A DNA stretch of 64,000 nt from Trichosporon coremiiforme (lineage: Eukaryota; Basidiomycota; Tremellomycetes; Trichosporonales; Trichosporonaceae), in the NCBI GenBank assembly GCA_039545355.1, contig BCJJ01000016.1:186001-250000 (forward strand). The letters are read 5' to 3'. The translations under genes and the position numbers were made by a program. The notes under the pieces were generated by a model. The model searched no databases, had not been told where the DNA came from, and saw nothing but the letters and a program-made list of their open reading frames with translations. Numbering within the stretch: the first letter of the stretch is position 1; every line of letters begins with the position of its first letter. Shown piece after piece: positions 32,147 through 43,183 of the stretch.

Positions 32147-34972
32147 GATGAATGTGTATCGTTGGGGTAGTGTAGGGAAAAGTCAAAGGTGGTAAAGGTC
32201 TCCGGTCCGATTGGAATGGATCCAGTAGTTTGATTTAAGCAAACGGAACAAGTTGCAAGCTCGCTCTGTGCACTCTGGCTGGGACTGGCTGGGTGCTGGC
32301 TGGGGGTTTTGGCTGGGCGCGCTTCGCTTTTTTTCCTGCAGTTGCTAGAATGCCCTTAAGACCTCCACCCAAAAAATCAGACCGAGCGACCTCCGCAAGC
32401 CTGAAAACATGTCCGCTGGCGGGCACCGCGGGACCTAATCCGTCCACTGCTCGCTGCGAAAATATACGACACCCGGCTGATGACGCAGCAAGCGGCCCTG
32501 GTGCGGGATCAAAGGCTAAAATTCACCGCGTCCGGGTGCACGTGTCCGATCTCCCACGGTGTCCTTCAACCTCCCACGGTAGCCTTGGCGCGCAAGCTTT
32601 CTCACGGTAAGCATCAATCTAGGTCAGCTCGCGAGTCTCCCACGGAGGCCTGAAACTCTGTCCTCGGCGCAGTGGAGACGTCTCCGCGGACGATGTGCAC
32701 GTTGAGCGGAGGGAGGGTGAAGAGCACGAGAGGTTCGAGTCTCTTAAGATCCCTGCCATGTCACCAATGACGGTCGGTGCGCTGCGTCGGGTCCGGAAAG
32801 AGGCACTCGTGAACCCTCGTTTGCTCACTGTGCCAAGCCGGAACCTGCCCCGCAGCGGCGCACAGAGGGCAGTCTCGGCCCTCGAGTGCACTGGCAGCGT
32901 CACAGTGACCAGATCAGCGTACTGTGCTGCAGCGGACTGCGAAAGTGCTGCAAGTGCGCAAGGCGACAGTCACCCGTACTCACTCGGGGATTCATCTACC
33001 CCACTCCGCCACCCATGCCCGCCGCCACTACCTCGCTTGCACCTCGTTATCTCCGTCGGCGATGCGAGCACCCTCGATGCGCTCTGTGCAAACCATCAAC
33101 GCCAGCGGGCGCCTCCGAACGCCGGTGAGCGCCATGAGTCCAGGTCTCGCCGGCACTCGCTACGCAACGTGCGGTCCTTGCGCTGGACAAGCATGCCCGG
33201 AAGCAATGTATGTCGAGCCTAAGAGATTTGAATGCGTCCTTTACGGTGTCCTGATGCGCGATTAGAATCCCTCCATCAGGAAGGCTAGAGGTTCTGCCAA
33301 GTCGACCCCATTCTCGCCGCCAAGCACTAGGCGGTGAGGCTTGGGCGGTCCAGACGCGCACCGCTTGTTTGGTGACCTCTTGGGTGTTTCTGATTGCCAC
33401 GGCATGGCAATGTACGAGGCGCTGCGAAACAACCCTCGTTCATTTCGGGGGGGGCATGACATGGGTGCAAGCAGCGGGCAAGACAAGCCATGAATGAAGG
33501 TTCACATGCACACGACAAGCACCAGGCGAGTGTGAGAACGAGACAGTGCAGAAGCGGTAAGTTGTGATACAGAGCTGGAGCGCCAGGAGTTACCAAAACC
33601 CCTCATCCCTTAGTACCAAGGAAACGCGATGAATGCGCTGCTCCAGCCGGACAGCCATGTGGTGAGACGGCGTCTTGGCTTCGTGATCTCGCCGTCTAGG
33701 CTCAGTTGCTGTCCATCAATGCAATTTGCGTATCAAACGGCTGCGTTCGAAGCACTTCTGGGAGCACACATGGCTCCCCTGCCCGTCGCTGTGCATTCAG
33801 AGTGACGTCCGGCTGCGATGACGGGCTCGTGCATGCGTGATCGCCATTCAAGGTCCTAAATCGTCCTGTAATGACGGTCAGTGCGTGCGCGGTCGGCAGG
33901 AATTGGAGGACGTAAGCCAGGGGGGATGCTGGCGGGTCGCGGACACAGAGCTCTCTACTGAGGCCTACGTGCGAAATTAACTGTTGTTTAAGGAGCTGTG
34001 AGGACTCTGCTGAGCGGGCTAGCCGGGAAGACGCGTACATGGGTTCCACTGGCAGTCGCGTTGCGATATGCAGTGGGTCGGCAGAGCAAGCTCGGTGGGT
34101 CGGAAGCTCGGATGCTGAGACCGGATGGTTTGAATTCGCGCACCCGACTTGGCGCGCTTGGCCGGCGCAAGGAGGGTATGCGCGCGAGGGACGAGGGTGC
34201 CGAGTGCTAGAGTGGGTGAAGCGGTGAACGCACGTAAGGGGAGAGTGGCGCCCCAGGGTTTATGTTCACTTCCCTCTCGTGCGCTACCCGCCCGACCGCC
34301 TATGCTTTCATCGCGTTTCACACTCCACTTGCCCTAGTCTGCCTGCACCATCCCTGTACATTCTTGCAGGACCGACACCTCAGACAGCCACTTGCAGTAC
34401 TGGGACCTGGCTGCCCGGTTTAAGGGTCGCTGAGGCGGCACACTAACAAGTAATTGTGCGCTTGACGGTAGGTAGGTCTCACGCGCCCTTGGGTGCCCTT
34501 ACTCACCCTAGGCCTAGTGGCACCCGGATCGTCCAGTTACACCTGCACACCCTCGATCAGTGCCAAGAACTAACCTCTTGCGCGGGATGTGCCTCTGACC
34601 CATCTGACCCAAGTCTCCCACCAAACAGTGGCCCGCGCATATAATGGTTGGCCCCCGACCGTACTGACGCCCTTTCTCTCCCCATCCTTCAACCCTCCTC
34701 ATCTCTACTGAACCACACATCGCGAAAGTTCGGCCGGCCCGTCCTCCTCTCGACTGTCCCATCGTTCAACGACTTCTCCTGTGATCACCTACTCTCTTTA
34801 CTATCTCACTGTCTACACTCTCTCGACGTCCCCCCACGCTCGAATCACCCACCAAGAGAATCTTCTGATACAACCTTGACGGCACATCACGACCTCTCTT
34901 GACCAACACCAACCACCACCTGTCTTGTCTCAATAACCTGTCACTCTTTGTTTCAATAAACCACCAAACAAA
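32147..34972. other. Divergent intergenic region between Hsp110 and an expansin-like gene
   Basis: 2.8 kb. Near the Hsp110 start is a GGCTGGG cluster (about 32276-32316) and, 400-500 bp upstream, repeated CTCCCACGG elements. At the right, TATAAT at 34640-34645 and an A/C-rich leader precede the expansin-like gene. Open frames in the middle have no domain and no coding-like composition. Confidence 0.5.
32551..32645. repeat. Repeated CTCCCACGG element
   Basis: Exact CTCCCACGG at 32551-32559, 32571-32579 and 32637-32645, with a variant TCTCACGG near 32600. The first two start 20 bp apart (about two helical turns). Located 405-500 bp upstream of the Hsp110 start codon. Possibly a binding-site array. 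Confidence 0.6.
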
Positions 34973-35926
34973 ATGAAGACTACCGTTATCGCTACACTCG
35001 CGTTCGCGCTCTCCGCTGCCGCCGCTCCCCTCGGCAGCACTCAGCGCCACGTTCTGCCCCGCTCGCACCGCAACCTCCTCGCCCGCCGCGCCGAGAAGTG
35101 CGAGAACAAGGACGGCAACAACAGCTCGGTCGGCCACAACTTCGCCGCCGAGGCTCCTGTCGACATAGCCGAGGTCCTCAACACCGGCGCCAAGGAGAAC
35201 AAGAAGAAGCAGAAGGGCGAGCACAAGGAGGAGGACTGGACCTCCCCCTCTTCGTCGTCTTCGGCCGCCGAGTCTCAGCCCACCGAGAACGGCGACAAGC
35301 AGGACGACAAGCACAACCAGGGCAACCAGGACCAGGGCAACAACGACGACAAGAACAACGGCCAGAGCGGCAGCGTCGGCAGCGGCTGGGCCTCGGGCGA
35401 CTACTCCTGGGGTTCCGGTCCCGACTTCCTGAAGATCGGCAACGACGGCAAGTATGTCGGCTCTGGACCCCGCGCCAATGCCAAGGGCACGTTCTACTCC
35501 CTCCAGAACCCCGCCGAGAACCACAACTACGACAAGACTGCCTGTGGTACCGACAACCCGTCCGACACTACTCCCCTCGTCGCCATGTCGAAGGACAACT
35601 GGAAGGAGCTCTGGCAGGGATCCTCCTACGACGCCCCCATCTGTGGCCGCCACGTCAGGATCACGTACAAGGGTCGTTCGGCCGTCGCCACCGTCAACGA
35701 CGAATGCGCTACGTGCAAGTACAACCACATTGACATGTCGCCCGTCCTCTTCTACTACCTCACCGACGGCAAGCAGGCCGGCGACGATCTCGGCACGATG
35801 GATGGTCCCGAGTTCTCCTGGGAGTGGGTCGACGACGCCGCCCAGGCCCCCGGCAGCTTCACCGAGCTCCCCTCCGACGGCTTCCACTGGGACGGCTCCG
35901 GTGGTGCCGGCACCAACCCCTGGTAA
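34973..35926 (+). CDS. Secreted expansin-like (DPBB) protein with charged linker
   Basis: 317 residues, no intron. Signal peptide MKTTVIATLAFALSAAAAPL, then a possible Kex2-type processing site (LLARRAEKC). Residues about 65-150 are a hydrophilic linker rich in Lys/Glu, then Asp/Asn/Gln/Gly (KQDDKHNQGNQDQGNNDDKN). The C-terminal domain has DPBB features: GKGTFYSLQ-type start (AKGTFYSLQNPAENHNYDKT), ACGTDN, LVAMSKDNW, CGRHVRITYKGRSAVATVND, ECATCKYNHIDMSP and FSWEWVDDA. This is the expansin/barwin-like fold found in secreted wall-acting fungal proteins. It differs from the first DPBB gene (3775-4995) in having the domain at the C-terminus. The CA-rich leader ending ACCACCAAACAAA suggests strong translation. 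Confidence 0.88.
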   Translation: MKTTVIATLAFALSAAAAPLGSTQRHVLPRSHRNLLARRAEKCENKDGNNSSVGHNFAAEAPVDIAEVLNTGAKENKKKQKGEHKEEDWTSPSSSSSAAESQPTENGDKQDDKHNQGNQDQGNNDDKNNGQSGSVGSGWASGDYSWGSGPDFLKIGNDGKYVGSGPRANAKGTFYSLQNPAENHNYDKTACGTDNPSDTTPLVAMSKDNWKELWQGSSYDAPICGRHVRITYKGRSAVATVNDECATCKYNHIDMSPVLFYYLTDGKQAGDDLGTMDGPEFSWEWVDDAAQAPGSFTELPSDGFHWDGSGGAGTNPW

Positions 35927-38015
35927 ACGTCGATCGACAGCGTGACATGGCTCACGTATGCCGTGCGACGAACCCACACACACCATTTTCATTCCCGCCG
36001 CGCACGAGCACTCCGTCTACCCTCGCTCTGTGCGGCTCGGCACTTTTGTTCACTTTTCGCCTCTCCCTCATCTTTGTTTAGCATATGCGAACCGGTTTTG
36101 CATGCACACAACTTGGGCATTAGGACTCTCTCTCTCTGTGTACAGTAGCATTGCCTCCTCTCTCTTTCCTGTGATTTGTCCGCAAGACGAAACATCTACT
36201 TGACCCAGTAGTCATTTGACAGCCGGAGTGCCAACTGACGGACCCCCCTCCAGCGCCGCGAGCACTTGGCGTCACACCAGGGATGCCAGCTGGCCGGGGA
36301 AACGGCGACGTGCCTCGTCCCACTGGAGGCTTGCGGTTTAACTCTGGGTTGCCCAGGTCGTCTTTTGAGTTTGGCGAGTGCGCTGGACCCGGTGCCTGCG
36401 TTCCTGCGCGCCAATGTCGTCGCTCCTGTAGTGCGAGTCGCACTCGTGTGTGCCCATGGATAGAGCTCTCTTGCCATGGATGGCTACTGCCTAATCCGGA
36501 CAGTTCTGCAGAGGTGCGCATGCTATGTGTGGGCAGTTGCCAGTTGATCGACTGTATTGGCTGATGTGACGCTCCGCACCGAACCAGGATGCTTGCAAGC
36601 TAGCGTCCCCTAGCCTGCCAGTGCCTGCTGGGCAAGCACACACAGCACGGATGTGTGATGAGCGCGATCACAACCATGTCACAAGTAGCGATCGGCTGAA
36701 CGCCTGAATGGGGCAAGTGGCCGGGCAGAGCGGGACGTAATGCCTCTCTGCACGGTATCACACGGCACACCCACTGTCGCGCTCGGCGCACTCGGCGACC
36801 AATAACTCTGGAGTTGGTGGACAGTCCGGTGTGCTGGTCATGACGCTTAGGGCTAGCGCATCTTGTGTTCGCCTCCTGCCATCCTGCGAGGTCCTGCAGG
36901 TCGCTGACGTCCTGATCTCCTGTCAGGATTGCGGCGGTCCGTGTCAGCGTCAGTCCCTATAAACGCTCTCGTCCATACACTGTGCGCGGACCTCACCGTC
37001 CCTCTTGGGTACTATGCATGCTTGCTCGCTCCATTCTGACCTTTGGAAGAGAAGAGCATACGTCCCAGACAGTCCCGAAGCATCGCCTCTAGCGACGACG
37101 ACAGCATGTACAGCGGGCCAGGGTCGCTCCTCCACAGGCACGCCCACCCCTGCTCCCCCCTGGCTTGCCGTCATTTGTGCTCCCAAAGGTGAAACGCGGT
37201 ACTCATGCCCTCCTGCCCTCTGAGTTGGCTCTGTCACTGACCCCTTCCCACTCCTGGCCCCTCCTGGTCCTCCTCGCGTTCCCTCACTGCGGTCCGCTTT
37301 GAATGCTATTAATGTCGCATGTCGCAGTGGGTAGCCCCCGAGACCGAGAACATGAAGGTGAGAGTGGGACTGCCCAGTTTTGAATGATTCCCAATGTTTG
37401 AGAGGGGGACCTGACTGCTGTGCTGGCGGTGGGCTGGCCGTCCCGTTCGGCACATGCTAGGTGGTTTGCGGTGGGATGTGGAGTTATCGAGGGGCCAATG
37501 CCCTGTGCTGGTTTCGTGCATGTTTCTGCATTGACACAATCTCCATATCTCCATTCTCTGTCATGTCCGCCCGGGATGGTCAGCGAACGGAGACAAGACA
37601 GCGGCGAAGCGACTCCGCTCACCGGCATCAAATCTGTCACGTGACTGATGTGGCGAAGTCGCTCCCATGGTGTTGGCGGGGTTGGCTCTCGGAGCGGTGC
37701 TCTCCTCATCATGAGGCGTCTCGCCACGTCATGACCTCCGTCACATGCCCGCGGCGGTGAGGAGAAGGCGTCTTATTATCGTCACTGCGTATTGGTGACG
37801 AGTTTGGAAGGAGTCGTGTGACGTTGCACAAGGCGTAGTGTCGCCGACTCGTCGTATGAGGGTGAAGACCCCGCGGGCAGATGCGGTGCTCGCCTCCTTT
37901 TGACGGTCTTAACGGTGTCACATGTGCAGGGAGAGAGATGTCTTCTGACACCCGGAAGGGAACTGTGGGCTATTTGACGACGTGCAGATGACCATTTCTC
38001 GGGGGGTGAAAGCGC

Positions 38016-38022
38016 TATATAA
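38016..38022 (+). promoter_or_regulatory. TATA box of an orphan transcription unit
   Basis: TATATAA in the context GCGCTATATAAGCCC, preceded within 400 bp by a GTCACGTGAC palindrome and CACATG motifs. No annotated gene on the plus strand follows, only the A/C-rich island. Confidence 0.5.
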
Positions 38023-38039
38023 GCCCAGGCGTCTGACAT

Positions 38040-38770
38040 CTTTGGAAAGCCATCACCCTCGACGATGCTCCCCTTTCGAGCCACTCCCGGGTAAGAGAAG
38101 GACACTGGGCGTCTGCTCAGTGTCCACCGTCATCCGATCCTCCGCACCCAGGGCCCCCCGAAATCAACTCCTCCCGATTCTGGTCAAACTTCATACACGA
38201 ACCCGTCCAACCGACGCTCTTTAACTGGTGACTTTCACCACGGACGATCACGACAGCCGCCCTTACAGACCCAAAAAGCAACAAGACAAACAGTATAACC
38301 CCCTCACAAACCGACCAAACAAACTTCATAACCCAGAAAACACCCAAAAACAACTACGTCTCTTTCCTCCGCGGCCATGGGTGCTGCTACTCTCAGGATC
38401 ACAGCCAGCAATGGGTAGACGGCAGTCGGGGACAGCACACGAAGCCCAGCCTCCGCAGTTAACACGAAGCTGTCCCTCTCAGTGTCCCTCCTCACCCTCT
38501 CAGTCCCTGCTATTCCCGCTCCGAATCATGAACGAAAACCCAGGAAGCGCAAACATTAAGGAAAATCAGAATCAAAACCAAGAAACACCAGAAAACAGCA
38601 TCGAAAGCATCTCCAACGTGCAACGGACACTGAATTATTGTACGACTCTAAGAGACAAAGACGAGCAACAGAAAACAAGAAAGCAACCCAGAATCCAGAA
38701 TCTCAGAAAACAGAAAGGAACAGAAACAGAAACAGATAGCCCCATAGCGCTGAATAAAATCGTTGTAACG
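38040..38770 (+). other. Candidate orphan transcript, A/C-rich, probably non-coding
   Basis: Downstream of the TATA box the plus strand becomes strongly A/C-rich with few T or G (38240-38360 and 38540-38740), like the unstructured leaders of highly expressed genes here, but it continues for 500 bp. An AATAAA lies near 38,752. The longest plus frame (38228-38926) has atypical codons, so coding is doubtful. A Kozak-like CGGCCATGG at about 38,384 opens a 13-codon frame; past its TAG the same frame reads a hydrophobic stretch (LSVSLLTLSVPAIPAP) ending in basic residues, 45-50 codons in all. It may be a long non-coding RNA, a small-peptide gene or a relic. Confidence 0.35.
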
Positions 38771-38992
38771 TCACTTCATCGAGCCGTTGGTTTCAAAAGT
38801 TCAGTCACGGGCTCTGAGCTCACTGTACCTGGGCCAGCCCTCTCCGACTCGGTCACCACTTCAGACGATGGAGAGCCACGTGTCAGTCGACCGAGTGTTC
38901 AGTCTTATCCGAATGAATATGCATAAAGGAGTGGGAAGCGTGTCTAGCGGTCATCATGCAATAGATACATCGTGTAGTCAAAAGCTACCATT

Positions 38993-41965
38993 TTAGTCGA
39001 GCTGGACCTCAATCTCCTCCACGCCCGGGGGCAGCTTGTGGGCGGGGGCGGGGGCGGCGCTCTCCGCCGCCTCCTCGGCGTCGTGGGCGAGCTGCTCGGC
39101 CTCGTCGTCGAGCTCCATCGCGACCGGGGCCGCCTGCTCGACCTTGACCGGCTCGGCGGGGACGGCCTGGGTCTCGGACACGACAACGTGGTCCGCGTTG
39201 TCCTCGTTCGCACCGCCGCGCCAGCCGTCCAGCTGCTCCGCGGCCGTGACCCCAACGGCGCCGGCGTCGACACCGACGGGCGCGCGGTCGTCGGCCGGGA
39301 TCTCGGCGTCATCGGCCGCGACCTTGCCCACCAGGTTGCCGCCGGTCGTGTCCTGCATCGGCGGCTGCTCCTTCTGCGGACCGGCGAGGCCCTGCGTCTT
39401 CTCCTCCTGCGCGGCGTCGTCGCCCTTGTCGAACACGTTCGCGATCGGCTCGGGCACCTCCTCGACCAGCGTCGTCGTCGCCGCCTCGGCGTTCACGTAC
39501 ACGTGCTTCTCGGGCTCAACGACGGCGCTCTGAGCGTAGTACTCGTGCATGCTACCGTGGAAGTCGGCGCACGAGAAGTCCCACGACTTGAGCCACTTAG
39601 CCTGCTCGCACTTGGGACGCGTCCAGGGGTTGGCGTAGGCGAGCGGCGAGAAGTAGTTGTACGACCAGATTGCGACGATGATGATGGCGACGGCGATCTG
39701 GAGGCGGGCACGCGGGCGGATACGCGAGGTGGCGTAGTCGAACACGGTGCAGAAGATCAGGATGGCAAACCACAGAGCCGGGAGGTAGTGGTGCAGGAAC
39801 AGCTGACGCTGCATCAGGAAGAAGGGAGCGTAGTGCAGCGCCCAGCCCATGAGCAGGAAAGCGCACACCTCATCGTAGTACGCAATCTTGGGCAGGTACA
39901 GGTCGCGGTATCCGCGCTGCGCACGGAGGATCAGGAGACCGCGAACGGCGACGTATGCAAGGATAGCAAGCGACGACGACCACCAGATAACGGGGTTACC
40001 GATGAGGTAGACCTGGCGGTGGTCCTTGACCCAGAAGTTGATACCGCGACGGAGCCACGGCCAGTGCTGCGGGCGCGAGTCGTAGGCGTGGCGCTCAGTG
40101 AGACCTGCGTTTGTGCGCCACATGACGCCCTGCAGCTCCCAGAACTTCTTGACGAAGCCGGGCTTCTCGTAGTTGACACGCTCGGCGTCCTCAGGCAGCT
40201 GCTTGTGCGTGGCCGTCTCGACGTACCAGAGCGAGTTGTCCCAGGTGGGGTTCTTGTTGCAGGTAACCTCCTGCTGTTCGAAGCCCCAGTCGGGAAGCTT
40301 CACCTTGTGCGAGAACAGGTAGCAGCCAGTCATGGCGTGGCGCAGACGGAAGACGGAGCGCAGAGTGCGCAGCTGGTGCTTGGCGAGCTTGTCCTTGCCG
40401 CGGGTCTCGGGGACAATCTCAAGCACGAAGTCGTCGTTGGCGTCACCGGCAAAGCCAGGGAAGCCGTAGCCGGAGACCTCGTTCTGGAAGTCGACCTCGG
40501 AGACAGGAGGACGGACATCGTGCGAGTGCAGGCGCTTCTCGGTCTGGACGTGCTCGAGACGGATCTTGGTGCCCGTGATGATCGACTCGAACGGAAGGTC
40601 ATCCCAGGGGTACGAGACAGCTCCGTCGGGCGCAGAAGCATTGACGATGCGCCAAACATTGTTCTCGTCCTTGTGAGGGTAGAGCGTGATCTGCTGCTGC
40701 TTCGAGCCGCCGGGGTATGCGCTGTTGTGCGAGTGCAGGTATCCGCCCTGGGTGTTGACGTGGCGGATGGTGACCGTGGAGCCCATGCCGACGTCGGCGT
40801 ACGTGTCCATCATGTGGTGCCCGTCGAGGGTGTGCTGGAACTCGGAGCTCATGAATCCGTCGCCGTCACCGCTCTGGTCGAGGATCCAGAAGTGGATCCA
40901 GAAGGTGAACATGTAGATGAACACGGGGATACCGATGAGACACATGGCGCGCGCGGCGAAGTGCTTAATCCACATGCGCGGCGTGACCTTGAGGTTGCCA
41001 AGCAGAAGCCAGAGCTGGCGGAGCGTGCCGAGACCGACAGTGGCGATGGTGAAGAGACCGACCCACTTGCACGACGCGACAGCGCCGAGAGCAGCGCCGG
41101 TGAGGGCAAGGTTGCGCCACCACGAGGGGGTGAAGGCGCGTCCCTCAGAGTCGTCATTCGAGAAGCGGACCCAGAAGAAGATGGTCAGCGCGGTGAAGAA
41201 GACGAGGTACGAGTCGAGGAGAATGAGCCTCGACTGGGTGATGAGCGCGTTCTCAAAGGTGACGAGGAGCGCGCCAAGGATGGCCGAGGCGAGGGAGAGG
41301 CGAAGCGAGATAAGCGTAAGGAAGGTGAGGGGGACGAGAGCGAGACCGAGAATGGCGGGGAAAGCCCTCATGATGATATACGGGACGCCCGGCTCAAGGT
41401 AGTCCCTGGGCGCGTCAGCCAACAACAACAACGAACAGGCTGTGCCACAACTCACTTGCCGATGTCCTTGAAGTCGAACTTGCCGTCGAAACGGCCGATG
41501 AAGGCGCTAAGCGTGACCAGCAGCTTGGCGAGCGGGGGATGGACGTCCATGAAATACCTGCGGCGAAGGTACTTGGCGGCGAAGCCTCCGAAGTGGACTT
41601 CATCGAATCTGTTGTTAGCTGATCGCTCTAAACGCTGCAACTTACACAACGCTGGTAGGCCAGCCGAGGTTCCAGAGACGAACGAAGCAGGCGACGATGG
41701 TGACAGCGCCGAGGAGGATCCATTCCCTCCGCCTGAGGCCGAGCTTACCTCCAGCGCGATCTCCCCGGCGGCGCATAGTGAAACTCGTCGATGTTGACAC
41801 AGGGCCGTCGTCCTTGTTGCGGAGCTTTGCGTCGGCGTCAGACTCCGGGCGCGGTCCCGTAGTCGTAGAAGAGGACGGGGGGTTGTATGGCGGCGGTGTG
41901 GACTCGTCGGGTGTGCCGCGTCCGCCGCGACGGGTCAGCGGGTGCTGCGAGGCGTAGGACGACAT
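38993..41965 (-). CDS. PMT1: Dolichyl-phosphate-mannose protein O-mannosyltransferase, PMT1 subfamily
   Basis: 961 residues from exons 41965-41646, 41608-41456 and 41405-38993 (introns 37 and 50 nt). It transfers mannose from dolichol-P-mannose to Ser/Thr of secretory proteins in the ER membrane. The catalytic loop FDEVHFGGFAAKYLRR with MDVHPPLAKLL spans exons 1-2. The luminal loop carries MIR repeats (GGYLHSHNSAYPGGSKQQQ, HSHDVRPPVSE, YLFSHKVKLPDWGFEQQEVT). The DENNVW and HDVRPPVSEVDFQNEVSGYG segments match PMT1 better than PMT2 or PMT4. About ten membrane helices are visible. The N-terminus is a Pro/Ser-rich cytosolic tail and the C-terminus has a long acidic extension (about 150 residues) ending GVEEIEVQLD. 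Its targets would include the Ser/Thr-rich secreted proteins also in this window. Confidence 0.93.
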
Positions 41966-42466
41966 TGTCGGTCCGAAAATCCCAGCGGTTGAGCTCGATG
42001 CACGGGGGTAGAGCTTGGCGGGGCGAGGTCGAGAAAAGCCGGCAAGGGCAAAAGGAAGAGCAAGGTGTTCCACCTGCTGCAAAGGAGAAGGGCAGTGGAA
42101 GAAATGGAAAGAGGGGGTGAAAGGAGCGGTGCAAAGGAGGGAGGGTGAAAGATAGCCCGTCGCCAGCGTACGTACCGATAGAGTTGGAGGAGACGTGTCG
42201 TGGCAACCGGTGCGCGTAGATCGGCACAGTGGACGCAACCACGTGGCTTTTGTTTGATGTCGCAGCAACTTAAGGTTTACGCAGTCGCACCGAGGTTTGG
42301 CCTTTTCCCCCTAACACTAACGCAAGCTTGTGGTTTCACATGCGTCCAGACTTTGCGCTTGCGTGGGTCTTGACACTTGATACTTTGCAGGGAAGAGATA
42401 ATAGTGGTACATCTGTTGTTACATGAGTGGTCGGTGGAGGTGTAATTCTTGCTCTACGCCCAAACC
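41966..42466. other. Intergenic region, promoter of PMT1
   Basis: 500 bp between PMT1 (starting leftward) and the end of CSL4. Purine-rich on the plus strand near PMT1, i.e. a pyrimidine-rich leader on the gene's strand. No gene. Confidence 0.5.
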
Positions 42467-43183
42467 CTAGATGTCTTCAGGTTTAGCGACCTTGCGCCTT
42501 TCCGTTTCGCCAGTCTGCGGGTTCTCCATCTCCTGGTACGAAATCGGGAGAAGGGGTGCGCCTGCTGTCAGCTCAGAGCAAGCTTTGTCTAGCTTACCAT
42601 CTTCAGAGGTAGCGTATACGACGCCGAGCTCGTTAGCAGCCGTGGACAGGTAGTAGCTCCTCGCGTCTCCGAGCGAGAGGACCTTCGCCTTCACAATGTC
42701 ACCGAGACGGAAGCACTCGCCCATCTTGATCTTGTCGCGCTCCGTCAGTCTGCAATTAGCATAGGTACCGCCTCTGAGCTCACCTGACGTCGGCGACACG
42801 AACGACGCCGGTCAGCTCCTCCGAGCTCTCGGGCACGGGGTGGTTGTTAACGACCTGGATGACGATGTGCGCCTGCTGCGGCGAGAGGCGAGAGACCTGG
42901 CCGATGACCTGGACGTTAGAAGCGACACTATTACATCAACGCACGATGGATCCAATCTCGGGCACGGCGGTGGTCTCGTCATTACCGACGACGCTGACGA
43001 CCTGAGCGTTAGTTATGGAAGGTTCAGGTAACGCACGGCTCCGTCTCGGCGCGGCCGTCCGACAATGGAAGAGAGAATGGTGCCGTTGTACTCGTAGCAG
43101 CCTGCGCCGGCTTTCGGCTGCGGGGGGGCGGTGAACGAGGAAGGCAGCGGCTGGCCCGGAAGGAGGAGAGGGGCGGAAGCCAT
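42467..43183 (-). CDS. CSL4: Exosome complex subunit CSL4
   Basis: 203 residues from four exons (minus): 43183-43037, 43001-42945, 42908-42784, 42749-42467, with three tiny introns of 35, 36 and 34 nt. Two of them use GTGCGT donors. The protein begins MASAPLLLPGQPLP with an N-terminal barrel (GCYEYNGTILSSIVGRPRRDG), followed by the S1-type domain (GSIVIGQVSRLSPQQAHIVI) and a C-terminal part with LGDIVKAKVLSLGDARSYYL and STAANELGVVYA. It is one of the cap proteins of the nuclear and cytoplasmic RNA exosome. Length equals human EXOSC1 (195). Because the coding exons are short, an unspliced reading gives only fragments. Confidence 0.92.

Larger units (their letters stand above)
35927..38992. other. 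Large region between two convergent genes
   Basis: 3.1 kb between the 3' ends of the expansin-like gene (+) and PMT1 (-). The stretch to about 37,600 shows no gene. From 37,630 on there are promoter-like motifs (GTCACGTGAC at about 37637, several TCACATG sites), a TATA box at 38016 and an A/C-rich island to 38,770, described separately. Confidence 0.5.

Noticed and set aside
38228..38926. 232-codon plus-strand frame in the A/C-rich island
   Set aside because: As a protein-coding gene: codon use unlike the local genes, low-complexity Gln/Asn/Lys content, and no initiation context. Retained only as a possible non-coding transcript.
39038..41797. 919-codon plus-strand frame
   Set aside because: Antisense to PMT1; same shadow composition.
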